Below are positions 37,433 through 47,500 of a stretch of DNA of 64,000 nt, piece by piece. Position 1 is the first letter of the stretch. Every line of letters starts with the position of its first letter. The DNA is from Dendrophyllia cribrosa (lineage: Eukaryota > Cnidaria > Anthozoa > Scleractinia > Dendrophylliidae): positions 1,491,366 through 1,555,365 of the forward strand of contig JAJLRJ010000011.1 in the NCBI GenBank assembly GCA_024195265.1. The letters run 5' to 3'. The notes beneath the pieces are model-generated. The model saw only the letters and a program-made list of their open reading frames with translations, made no database searches and was not told the DNA's origin. Both the position numbers and the translations under genes were made by a program.

Positions 37433-39050
37433 CCGGGGTTCGAACCCAAAACCTCCCGCTCTGCAAACCGGTGCTCTATCAACTGAGCTAACCAGGCGGC
37501 GGTTAGAAAAAAAAGAAAACATCTCAAAGCTATGACCTGGTTGCCATGGTAACTAAAAATAGTCCTGCAAAGGCTCCATATTTTGATTACAGATACCAAA
37601 TTTCAAGTTGAGACACAAGTATGTTTAACACATCTCATTCATTTTCACTCAGTTGGTGCCTTGGCTACTCAATATTTCATACTTTCACTAAACACAATTC
37701 TTGGTGCAATAAATGTCCAATTAATTCCTTTAATAGCTGTGTTCATTTGAGTGTCGTTAAACCAAAACTAAAGTAATTACTCTGGCCAATCACAACAGAT
37801 GCAGAAAAAACTAATGAAACAATCAGAACTCGTAGCAAGTACATGCAGTCAGTGCCGCGCGCAGGGGAAAATGTGCAAGCAAGTCACAGTTCGTTTTGGT
37901 TTTACTTCTGATTGGCTGAGACAGTGGTGCGAGATTTTTTAGCCAATCACAAAACCAAAGAAATCGGGTAACGACTTTTCAACATTCAGGGAACAGGGAT
38001 GTTTAATTATGACGGGGGTACATACGTGAGTTGGCATTGGCAATTTCATTGGTTTCATTTGGATCCAACCAAATCTTCTTTTTTCCACATTTAAGGACAC
38101 TGGCTGCTAGCCGCTTTTGAAGTCGCAAAGTACTGAAACAAACAAAGCATGTGTTGGTTAGTACATACATGTATTACAGAATGTAACAAGGTAGTACAAT
38201 TCTTTGAATGCTAGGAATCTTTAAAAAGTGTCCTAATGAAGACTGAGTAAACAGATGCTGTTTAGGCAACAACTGGAAAAATGCATTCTGTTGACTTGCA
38301 TTCCAGATCTGGTCAGTCTTAAAATGTAAGATGTAAAGTACAGTCAACTCTGTTATAAAAAGGACACCCCTGTGTTGTGGACCCCTCTCTAAGGCAGACA
38401 TCAATGGTTGGCTTTCACTTGTTTGTCTTTCACCTTCAAATTTTTCTAAGGCAGCAGCTGGCAAAGATTTTATATACACCCCTGCAAGATCACAAGAAGT
38501 GGCCAAAAGCACTCCAAATGTTTATTTTTTCTTGTTATTAACTGTGGATTGCAGGTTAGCTTGACAGGACAGCATCATTGGACAGTCATTAAACTGCTCA
38601 ATGTCTGCTTTTAAATGCATTATAACTGCATATGATTGGTTAGAATCTCCCAATTTATGTCAATAATTTTAAGCTTGATAAACTTATTTTGATTTCACTC
38701 ATATCAAGCCCTGGACACGGCTTTTAAATACTCCTTTCGAAGCATTATAAATGTCAGAAAGTATTACTGCTTGAGGTTAAACTGCACTTTAGCTCATTAA
38801 GAACGTACTCTCCCAAACTCACAAGGTACCAGACAGAAAATATTTCTATACTTTGCTATCCATAGACACACGTGCATGGATTTTAAAGACAATTTTTCTG
38901 TTTCCCAATAATTCAATTCTATGTGAACCTTATCACGGTGAAAAGAAATGCGTAAGCTTTAAGTTGAAGCGTTTTTAAAGCAACTACAGTTATTTTGAAG
39001 TATTATAATGCGTAAGTTTTCTTCAGGATTCGAAGACTTTCCTACCTCAT
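35322..39050 (-). CDS. RPL19: 60S ribosomal protein L19 (eL19)
   Basis: Exons 39050-39046 (ATGAG only), 38132-38026, 37089-36735 and 35445-35322 join in frame to 196 residues, the same length as human RPL19. Diagnostic blocks are [34 protein letters not shown] and [20 protein letters not shown], with the usual basic alpha-helical tail ending AKEEEAAK. It is a structural protein of the large subunit and takes part in an inter-subunit bridge. The start codon sits in a five-base coding exon, a common arrangement in ribosomal protein genes. AATAAA lies at 35298-35293, about 24 nt past the stop. A pyrimidine tract (TTCTTCCC) upstream of the ATG resembles a TOP/TCT initiator. Intron 2 holds a tRNA-derived SINE and a MITE-C copy. 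Confidence 0.97.
37132..37500 (-). mobile_element. tRNA-derived SINE in RPL19 intron 2
   Basis: The minus-strand head has Pol III box A (TAGCTCAGTTGATAGAGC) and box B (GGGTTCGAACCC). The body carries tttacgtgtacgtcc and the tail ends in aagcgcatttg plus a (TTA)n tract. The tRNA-like part does not form a good acceptor stem, so it is not a working tRNA. Confidence 0.8.
37735..37988 (+). mobile_element. MITE-C copy in RPL19 intron 2, diverged
   Basis: Recognisable from ttcatttgagtgtcgt through the GCGCAGGGGAAAATG core to gattttttagccaatcac. The ends have decayed. Confidence 0.6.
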
Positions 39051-39258
39051 AATGGCGGCGAGTGAAAGGGAAGAACGTGGTGGTGCAATTGCTATTAGGG
39101 GGGTTCACGAATTTGGCAATTGGGGATAAGAGCATTGCTGCGGCACACGAATATTTGTTTATTATGTACAGCGGATTCCCCAATTAAGTTAGGGAAAATT
39201 CACGTGGAGTTTTATTGCTTCAATTTTGTGCAGATTTTTTAAGGTTTTATTCATCAAA
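39051..39258. promoter_or_regulatory. Bidirectional promoter interval between RPL19 and MRTO4
   Basis: Only 208 bp separate the two start codons, which point away from each other. On the RPL19 side a TOP/TCT-like tract (minus-strand TTCTTCCC at about 39075-39068) lies 18-25 nt before the ATG, the expected place for a ribosomal protein initiator. No TATA box is evident on that side. The MRTO4 side is T-rich with no recognisable core element. Shared use is inferred from the spacing. Confidence 0.7.
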
Positions 39259-42200
39259 ATGCCGAAATCAAAACGAAATAGAACAGGTAAGTATATTTTA
39301 AACGTATTCAAAATTTAAATATCCATGGATCAAGTTCTTTTAACGCCGAAAGAAGTCACCTATTTGCTTCACCAAACCATGGAAATGTTGCAACACTGTT
39401 AAAATCAGCTGTATGATAAACCTTGTGTTTAACATTAGATGAGTTAACGTTGGTTCTGTTGACACTAAATCACAATATTATGATCTTAATATTCTATTAA
39501 CTTTATTATTTTGTAGTTTCACTGACCAAGGCCAAGAAAAAAGGTTTAGAGCTGAAGACAGGACTTGTAAAGGAGGTTACAACAACCCATAGATGTTGAT
39601 CATCAATATTTTCCTTTAGTTGTAGCGTTTTGATTTTAAAAAATCTAACAAAATCTGTTGTTTTGTTGCTTAGATCCAAGAATGTGTGGATAACTATGCT
39701 TACATCTATGTATTCTCAGTTGAGAACATGAGGAATAGCAAGTTAAAAGAAGTCAGAAATGAATGGAAACACAGCAGGTACGTAAGAGACTTGACAAGAC
39801 AGAACTGCAAAGAAGTGCATTAGGGACTATTTTCTCCATGTTAAAAGTGGAATCAATTCAATTGGAAAAAAAGGGGGGTGGGGGGGGGGTGGGGGGGGGG
39901 GGGGTCTAAACCAAAAACCTTCCCTGGAGGGGTAGGGATATTTTCAGGAACAACACTTAATGTTGTAATGTATGATATTGGTTTTTCCCATTTTTTTCTG
40001 TGGAAGATGAATAAAACATTACATATTTTCATTGTTGCAGGTTTTTCTTTGGTAAGAATAAGGTTATGATCATTGCACTTGGCAGAGAACAAGAAGCTGA
40101 ATACAAAGAAAACTTACACAAGATAGCTAATGTGAGTGCGATAACTCTTATACATGTACATGTACATGTAGGCCAGGGATTAACTCAATATAACTGTCAG
40201 TAAAGTAAGAAAATTTGTTTTTATCAACTAAGGTGATAAAAAGTCTCTTAAGAAACTAACTCTTTTAGACCTTCACGTGGCTTGGGTGACCACATATATG
40301 GTGGTCCCGTCTCCGATGGGGACGTAAAAGAACCACTGAGGGTGAAACAAAACCCTGGCTGTGACCACCCTCAGTGCCATACATTGTTCATGGGTGGGGT
40401 GGGGGAGATGAGATCAACAATGGACCGATAGCGGCTGCCTGAGGCACCTTCATGAGCTGACGTCCAATCTCATTCTCATACATGTAAGTGAATGTAAAGC
40501 GCCATGAGACATGCGATCATCCATGTGATACACTGTATGTGCGATATATAAGTCTTTCTTCTTCTTCTTCTTCTTTTGTCAGTCAAGAAGAACTACAACA
40601 GACACCTCCCATAGTCACCCAAACACAAGTTTTTATCTTCTCATATTAAGAAGACACTCTGTTTAAAAACTTAATTCAATATGTTTTTGCTTCTATAGAA
40701 ACTAAAAGGACAGTGTGGATTAATGTTCACAAATCAAGCAAAAGAGGATGTTGTCAAGTAAGATATTAACTTTTTTTATTTTCATGATCAGACTTGTTGA
40801 ATGTAACTGTGACAGTGTCACAGTGCTGGAAATAACAGTCAGTCATTAGACATCATCCGATCGAAATCCTCAAATGTCCGACTAATTTTACATTATGCTT
40901 GGGCACGATGTCCAAGAACAAAAATGCCCAATTACTCCCTACTTAGCCAAGTACTTAAATCAACAATTGCTGTTAATTAATTTAAATCAGTAACCTTGTT
41001 AGCTTCTATAGGTGAATTTTAAATTAATCCAATGTTAATTCAACCTTGTCAGCTTCATCCAATGTTAATTCAACCTTGTCAGTTTAATTCAATGTTAATT
41101 CAACCTTGTCAGCTTAATCCAATGTTAATTCATTGTTGGTTTGTAGATGGTTTAAAGATTACAGTGAGTTGGACTATGCCAGATCTGGAAATGAAGCAAC
41201 AAGTGATGTAACAATAGATGCAGGTAATTAAGTCTGTATTTTATTTTTTTTTAATAATATAACAGGAAATTAGAAAGCTAAGAAGTGTTTTTGTGGAAAT
41301 CTAGGTGTGGCTTATCACATGTGTTATGAAAAGTTATAGTAAATTGCACATTTTCTCTGTTTCCTGTAGTGTCCTGTGATTTAGGATTTATAGGCAGGAG
41401 TGGGGTCCTGTGGTACAAGGGTAACAGAGTGAGACCAGAAAGTGTCCTGTGGTGCAAGGGTTCGAAAGGGTTGTGGACAGGAAGTGTCCTGAGGTACAAT
41501 GGCTACAGACAGGAAGTGTCCTGTTGTGCAAAAGTTACAGACTGGAAGTTTCTATCCTATGGTCAACTGAAAGGATATGTTTTCTGTGTAGAGGTCAAAC
41601 TGTAGTTCTTTTAACTTGTAGGTCCTCTGGACCAGTTTCCGCACTCCATGGAGCCACAGCTCAGACAACTGGGACTCAACACAGCCCTGAAGAAAGGTAC
41701 ATGTAACAAGAGTGGTGTTTATTCACAGTGAAGGCATGGTGCGCTAGTGGTTAATACCTACTTCAAAAAATTAGGACAGCCCTTTTCTTGTTCTCATCAT
41801 CTTTTATAAGGAAAATGAGTAATATACACTTATAAACAACAAACTGAATCCGCGTGTCAAGGATTTAAACTCATGGCGCTATTTTGGGAAGCAATAATTA
41901 TTCATTACTCTCACCACTGTTGTGTTGTTGTTTATTCTGCAGGTGTCATAACACTACAGACTGATTATCATATCTGTAAAGAAGGTGATACACTCACCCC
42001 TGAGCAAGCCAGGCTTCTGGTAAGAAACTTGAAAAGTATTTAGAGAAAGAGAGGTCTGGCAGAAGTCCTCCCTCCTTGATAGCTTCTGCCTGTCTGCCAT
42101 TTTTTTTTGCAAAATATTGCAATATTAATGTTCCCTTTCGCCTACTTCCTACCATCTCACAATTAAATCCAACATTTTCTCAGTTTATACCTGCTTCATT

Positions 42201-43190
42201 CCTAGCTCCTCCCTAACATGAGGTAAGCTCAGAGTTGAATGCTTGAATTAGGCTCGCACAAATCCAAAGAAAAACAGACAACAAATACTCAAATACTCAA
42301 TACTCTCCTCCATTTGAGAGTGAAATAACATAGGAGGCATTTTAACTTTGTACAAATATTGATAATCACAGAAAATGGTTCGCATGGACTTGAAACATTT
42401 TTTTAGCTTTTATTACATTATTAATAAATAGTATTGTTAATACTATTGTAAAAGCTGTAGGTTTGTGAATGAATATAATTATTGTACTTACTATATATAG
42501 CTCTACATTGCCTTGAATTCAATTTTTTCTCTAAATTCGATAAAAGCACAGCACAAGGCCATTAAAACGTCTTATAAAACTATCTTTATATGTAATTCTA
42601 TTGTAATAATAATTTTAATTTCAAGTTGTATAAACATGGTGGTGTTATTTGTCTTGATAAATTCTTACTTATTTACTAGCAAGCTTTGAAACTGACAAGA
42701 CGTTCTAATTCGGTTGCAATTAAATGCATTTTCCAACACAAAACTTGACTACCATAAAATATCAGTGTTAATAAAATTTGACATAAATTTGTGCTTGAAT
42801 CACAAAATACAAGTATATTTTTTGCTATAATTAAATATAGTCATAGCTACCCTGGGTATCAGAGGTATTCTCGCGGCGAGCTTCGTGACTCGCCGGCCGA
42901 AGGCCGATCAACGAGTGGCAAAGCCGCGGGTCACAATAGAGACATAACCGACACTGGAAACCGCGCAAGAAAAACCTCTGGCACCCAGGGTAAGTCATAG
43001 CTTGCCTCTTGTAAACCACCTTTTGTAAACAACCAACAAAAGAAATATGTTTTCTTGTTCTTTTTCATACTTCAATGTGTTCTTTTTTTATATTTTTTGA
43101 CAGAAACTCTTTGGAAACCCAATGGCTGAATTCCACATCGCTCTTTTGTGCATGTGGTCCAACAATGGAACATTTGAAGAACTAACTTAA
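39259..43190 (+). CDS. MRTO4: mRNA turnover protein 4 homolog (P0-like pre-60S factor)
   Basis: Nine exons (39259-39286, 39517-39575, 39674-39777, 40041-40131, 40699-40757, 41147-41223, 41622-41696, 41943-42019, 43104-43190) join in frame to 218 residues. The order of motifs matches human MRTO4: [77 protein letters not shown]4 is a nuclear/nucleolar paralogue of ribosomal P0. It occupies the stalk base on pre-60S particles and is later exchanged for P0. The protein ends shortly after the L10-like fold and lacks the acidic tail of the 239-residue human protein. AATAAA is at 43256-43261. It shares a 208-bp promoter interval with RPL19. Confidence 0.96.
40265..40580 (+). mobile_element. Headless SINE copy in MRTO4 intron 4
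   Basis: Matches the body of the 37.1-kb SINE in plus orientation (gaccttcacgtggct ... ctgtgaccaccctcag) without the tRNA head. It ends in atataagt and a (CTT)n tract. Confidence 0.7.
41025..41570 (+). repeat. Two minisatellites in MRTO4 introns 5 and 6
   Basis: At 41,025-41,125 a 30-bp unit (aatgttaattcaaccttgtc) repeats about four times, just before exon 41147-41223. At about 41,366-41,570 a 40-bp unit (aggaagtgtcctgtggtaca) repeats about five times. Confidence 0.65.
42848..42992 (+). mobile_element. MULE-like MITE in MRTO4 intron 8, 145 bp
   Basis: Inverted ends TACCCTGGGTRYCAGAGG are flanked by a perfect 9-bp duplication (AGTCATAGC at 42839-42847 and 42993-43001). A 9-bp duplication suggests a Mutator-type element. 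The interior is GC-rich, unlike the host intron. Confidence 0.75.
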
Positions 43191-43255
43191 CTTATTCGAA
43201 TGAACTTTACAAACCGAAACTACTTGTAATATAAACTTTTTACAATATTGACACA

Positions 43256-43261
43256 AATAAA
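43256..43261 (+). terminator. MRTO4 poly(A) signal
   Basis: AATAAA lies 66 nt after the MRTO4 stop. A second, weaker copy of the surrounding sequence (ATATAAACTTTTTACAAT) recurs near 43,380 without a perfect hexamer, so the 3' UTR contains a short direct repeat. Confidence 0.6.
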
Positions 43262-43762
43262 AGACTAAACATATTTTATGTACATGCTTGGTGCTTTAAA
43301 AAAACTTAAATATCTCTCCTCTCTTAGACAACAAATTTTGTGTCCACTCCGCACATTTTCAACAAAAAGGTACAATATTTAATATAAACTTTTTACAATT
43401 CACACTAACAAAAGACTGAACAAACAAACTCAAATATTTCTTTGTGGCCCTCAAGTTTTTAACCAAAATGTGTTTTTTAATGTAAAACCTTTGGTAGTTG
43501 TATATGTAGCACAAAAATTGCTAATCGGCTTCATTTGTTATAAAAGAGTCTTTCCTTTTATGGTAGATTGATGAAACGATATGTATCCTACTTTGTAAAA
43601 TTACTTAATAATTCATAAGGGTGCTAACAAATAGAAATGAGCCATTCCAATCGCATGGTTACCCTGTAAATCAGATATAACTCACTAGTGAGTTGTATCT
43701 AAAATGTGAATTAGATGTACAGCCACTAGTGAGCAGTATCTGGAATGTGAATTTCACAAGTT

Positions 43763-43864
43763 GTTTACTACATGAGCGGGAGTGTTGTATCGGCACTATA
43801 CATTCACTCGGCTGCGCCTCGTGATTGTATAGGCCGATACAACACTCCCGCTCATGTAGTAAAC
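43763..43864 (+). repeat. Hairpin (gtttactacatgagcggg)
   Basis: Inverted arms of about 35 bp flank a GC-rich loop (ctcggctgcgcctcg) in the intergenic region after MRTO4. Confidence 0.6.
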
Positions 43865-44036
43865 ATTACGTAGGAAACTATTTTATTTACAGTTATCTAT
43901 TTATTTAACGTTTCTTCAGTGTCATCACAATATGGAAGAGCTAAGCCCAACATGTTTTTGCGTGGGGAGAACATTTACACACTGAACAAGAAATATGGTT
44001 TTGGAAATCCGTTCTTAATTATCACAATAATTAATA

Positions 44037-44318
44037 GAGCGGTTTTCAATTGAGTGTCGTAAAACCAAAACCAAAGTAATTACTCTGACCAATCACAGAA
44101 CCCGCAGACAATCCGATGAACCAATCAGAACTCGAAGCAAATACATGTAGCCGGCGCCAAGCGCGGGCAAACGCGTGCGAGCAAGTCACGATTGGTTTTG
44201 GTTTTACTTCTGATTGGTTGAGAAAGTGGCGCGAGATTTTTTAGCCAATCACAAAGCGTAGCAATGCAAAACCAAAGCAATCACGAAATTACTTTCCACA
44301 CTCAATTAAAAAGCGCTC
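44037..44318 (+). mobile_element. MITE-C, best-preserved copy
   Basis: About 282 bp with TA flanks and inverted ends, between MRTO4 and the giant coiled-coil gene. The central GCCAAGCGCGGGCAAACGCG block and CCAATCA motifs are present. Confidence 0.8.
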
Positions 44319-44507
44319 TAATAGATTTTGGTGATTCAATTCCTTTAGTTTTCTCCGTATTTAATGATCAGTTTGAGAAGCTATATCAATCACTCGATAG
44401 AGTGTTTCATTAGGTATCCAAACACCTCGGGTGCGCCTCTTTTTTTTTGTTTGTTTGCAAATCTTGACTATGAAACACTTCCTCGTGTTTGAAATATTAC
44501 ATTTAAC

Positions 44508-47500
44508 TTATTTCTTATTAAAAGCTGCAATTAACTTTAAAAGTCGCCCCTTTCCCATTTCCTCTTCCTCGTCCTTCTGTTCTGTAACCTGGGCGTGGTC
44601 AGCCGCGTTCTCTTTCTTATTTTCCTCGACGATGTGATATTGAGTAGACCTGTTCTGAGCGACCTGATGTTTTTTCTGACTTCCTGTTGGCTTTGGTGAA
44701 ATAACTGTACGCTGGTCAGCTTCGCTCTCTTTCTTATTTTCCTCAATGTGATATTGAGCAGACCTGTTTTCAGTGACCTGAGTTTTTTTCTGTCGTCCTG
44801 TTGGCTTTGGTCCGATAACTGTACGCTGGTCAGCTTCGCTCTCTTTCTTAATTTCCTCAATGTGATATTGAGCAGACCTGTTTTCAGCGACCTGAAGTTT
44901 TTTCTGTCGTCCTATTGGCTTTGGTCCGATAACTGTACGCTGGCCTCGTTTACTTGCCTCTTCCAACTCTTTTCTTATTTGACTGGGAGATTTAAAAGCA
45001 TCGTCTTCTGTGTTCGCGAATTCTGCAGGAACCAAAGGTTTTGGCGGCCGTTTGGGTTTTTTCTTCCCAACTTCAGCAGGATATGAGGTTTTGTTCTCAG
45101 TTAATTCCTTTTTTATTTCACCTGGTGGAGTGTACGCTTCTTTACCCTGCGTGTTCGCGAATTCTGCAGGGACCACAGGCCTTGGCGGCCTTGTAGGTTT
45201 AACGTTTCCTCCGTCAGCAGAGTTCAAACTTCTCCCCGATGGCGTTCGAACAACTTCATTCTCTAACTTTTTCCTTATTGTACTTGGTGATGTTGAAATC
45301 TCTTCTTCCTCTACGTTGGCGAGTCCTTCGAGAACCATAGGCTTTGGTGGTCTTCCAGGTTTCTTTCCATCATCCGATGGATTCAACTCTTTCCCCGATG
45401 GCTTTTCGACGATTTCATCGTCGACCATAATCATAACACTGTACGGTTTTGCATCCGATTTCTCGCCCATTTTCCCATCATTGTCTTTGTTGTTTTGATT
45501 CTTGTCCCTTCTGGGAAACAAAACTGGCGTCAGATTTTCTTTCATCTTTCTTGCTGGAGAAACTGGTTCGATAATTTTTGGTGCGTCAGTGACGTCACTA
45601 TGAGTTCTATTTGGCAAGTCAATGACGTCACCACTTTCTTCATCTGTCACATGATCATTGCTGACGGCATTCATTGGCTGACGGTTTCCGTATCCCAAGT
45701 CACTCGTGTGAGATGTTCTTTTGCTCTCATAAGGAACTGGTGGCGAAACAACACTTGCCCCATGTGTCATGTTATCGGTGTCGATGCTGTTGATTGGTTC
45801 TTTGCTTCCATGATCAAAACTCATCGGAGCTGGTTCTTGAAGGTCGAAGAGTAAATTATTCGTAACATCGACGTCATCGTTGACGTCATCAATGTCATTT
45901 ATGTCGAATTGTTCTCTGTCTTTGTATTGAGTGTCTCTCATAAGCTGTTCAAAGGGATCGAGAATTTCTTCGTTGTCCTTGTTGTATAGATGAGAGTCAG
46001 GGGCGTCTAAAGGATCCAAATTAACGAGCAGCGCATGTTCTGGAAAAACTGGAGATGGTGATTGGAATGTGAGATCAGTGACATTTGTAAGCGAGGAGGA
46101 ATTATCGGAATGGACGGACTCGAACTGGAACATATCATCTGACGGTGGTTCAATCAACAATGGCTGCTGGTAATGTGACTGTAGGTTGGGTTCCTCGTCT
46201 GTTTTCATGTCACTATTGTCGAAAACATTTCCAGCTTTGTCTTTTGTAGGTTGAAGGTGGAAAATGTCTTGCGGAAGATCCTCATTTCTGGGCTGTTCGT
46301 CAATGCTGTGCTGGTCCGGTGTAGTCTCTGTTTTCGCATCAGCAATAATGTCTGCTCTGTCTGGTGCCTGTTGATAATTGTTCCGTTGGTCTGAATCGGA
46401 CTCGCTTCTCACATCAAAGAGATGTTTTGGGGGTTCAATTAGAATTGGCTGTTGGTAATCTATGTTAAGAGCGGGTTCCTTCCCCACTATTTCATCAACA
46501 AGGTCCTCTTCTTTATTTGAGAAAGCTGTTTTTTCGGACGAGAGTGACGGCGCTTTGGAGACGAGTGGTTGCTGATAATCGATATGCGGTTCTAGAATGT
46601 CTTCCAGGTTAAAGTCAAAAGGGTTTTTATTTTTACTTAGTGAATCAGATTCTTTCTCGGAGTCTTCCCTCCACTGACTTTCCTGTTTTGTGGTGAATTC
46701 ATTGTCATTGGCTGTTCCTGGTGTTTTCAATGGCACGTTTACAGACTTGACACGAGCTGTTGTCGTCACAGGAAGACCAGCAGAGCTTTCAGTATCTGAA
46801 GTCACAGGTGTACCATTACCAGCTGCAACAGGGGTACTGGTCTCTGAAGGCACGGGTGTGGCATTCTCTGACGGCAGTGGAGTACCAGTTTCTGAAGCCA
46901 TGGGAGTAGCAGTTGCTGAAGCCACAGGTGAACCAGTATTTAAAGCCAGAGGTAAACCAGTATTTGAAGCCACAGGAAGACCAGCAGAAATGAATTTTTC
47001 ATCAACGATTCTTTCGTCCAGGTAATCCAGCATGGACTGTGTTGATCTGAGAGAATCCACAGAGCTGTCACGACTGGTGTTCGGCCGCTGTCGGGAACGG
47101 AACCGACTTGGTCTCGGATAGTCGGTTAATACATTATCCGCGCTTTTCCTCCGTAGTTCTGGAGGAACCGGACGTGTCCGATGAACTTTCGCTTCGTGCT
47201 TCTTTATATCTCTTAAAAGCTCTTTTTCTAGGTCAGTCACCTTAACTTGAGCCGTGCTCAGTTTGTCGGACCAGTCGCGAATTAAGTTCTCTGCTCCCAT
47301 TGGACTGGACTGGACTTCCGACACGCGTACCACAGGAACGTCGGATTCGGATACTGCGTTCCCCCTTTCTTTAAGCATCGCCTCTAACTTTGCCACCTTC
47401 GCTTTGATGTCAGCTAGTTCCTTCACCAGCCTTTCATTTTCATTAGTAAGTCTCTTGTTTGCAGACTCGGTTTCTTTGACTTTTCTACCAGCCTTTTCAG

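Noticed and set aside
37430..37500. Possible tRNA gene on the minus strand
   Set aside because: Box A and B are good, but the acceptor and anticodon stems do not pair and a SINE body and tail follow.
35446..38025. Intronic snoRNA in RPL19
   Set aside because: Ribosomal protein introns often host snoRNAs, but I found no C box (RTGATGA) and D box (CTGA) pair with suitable spacing or terminal stem.
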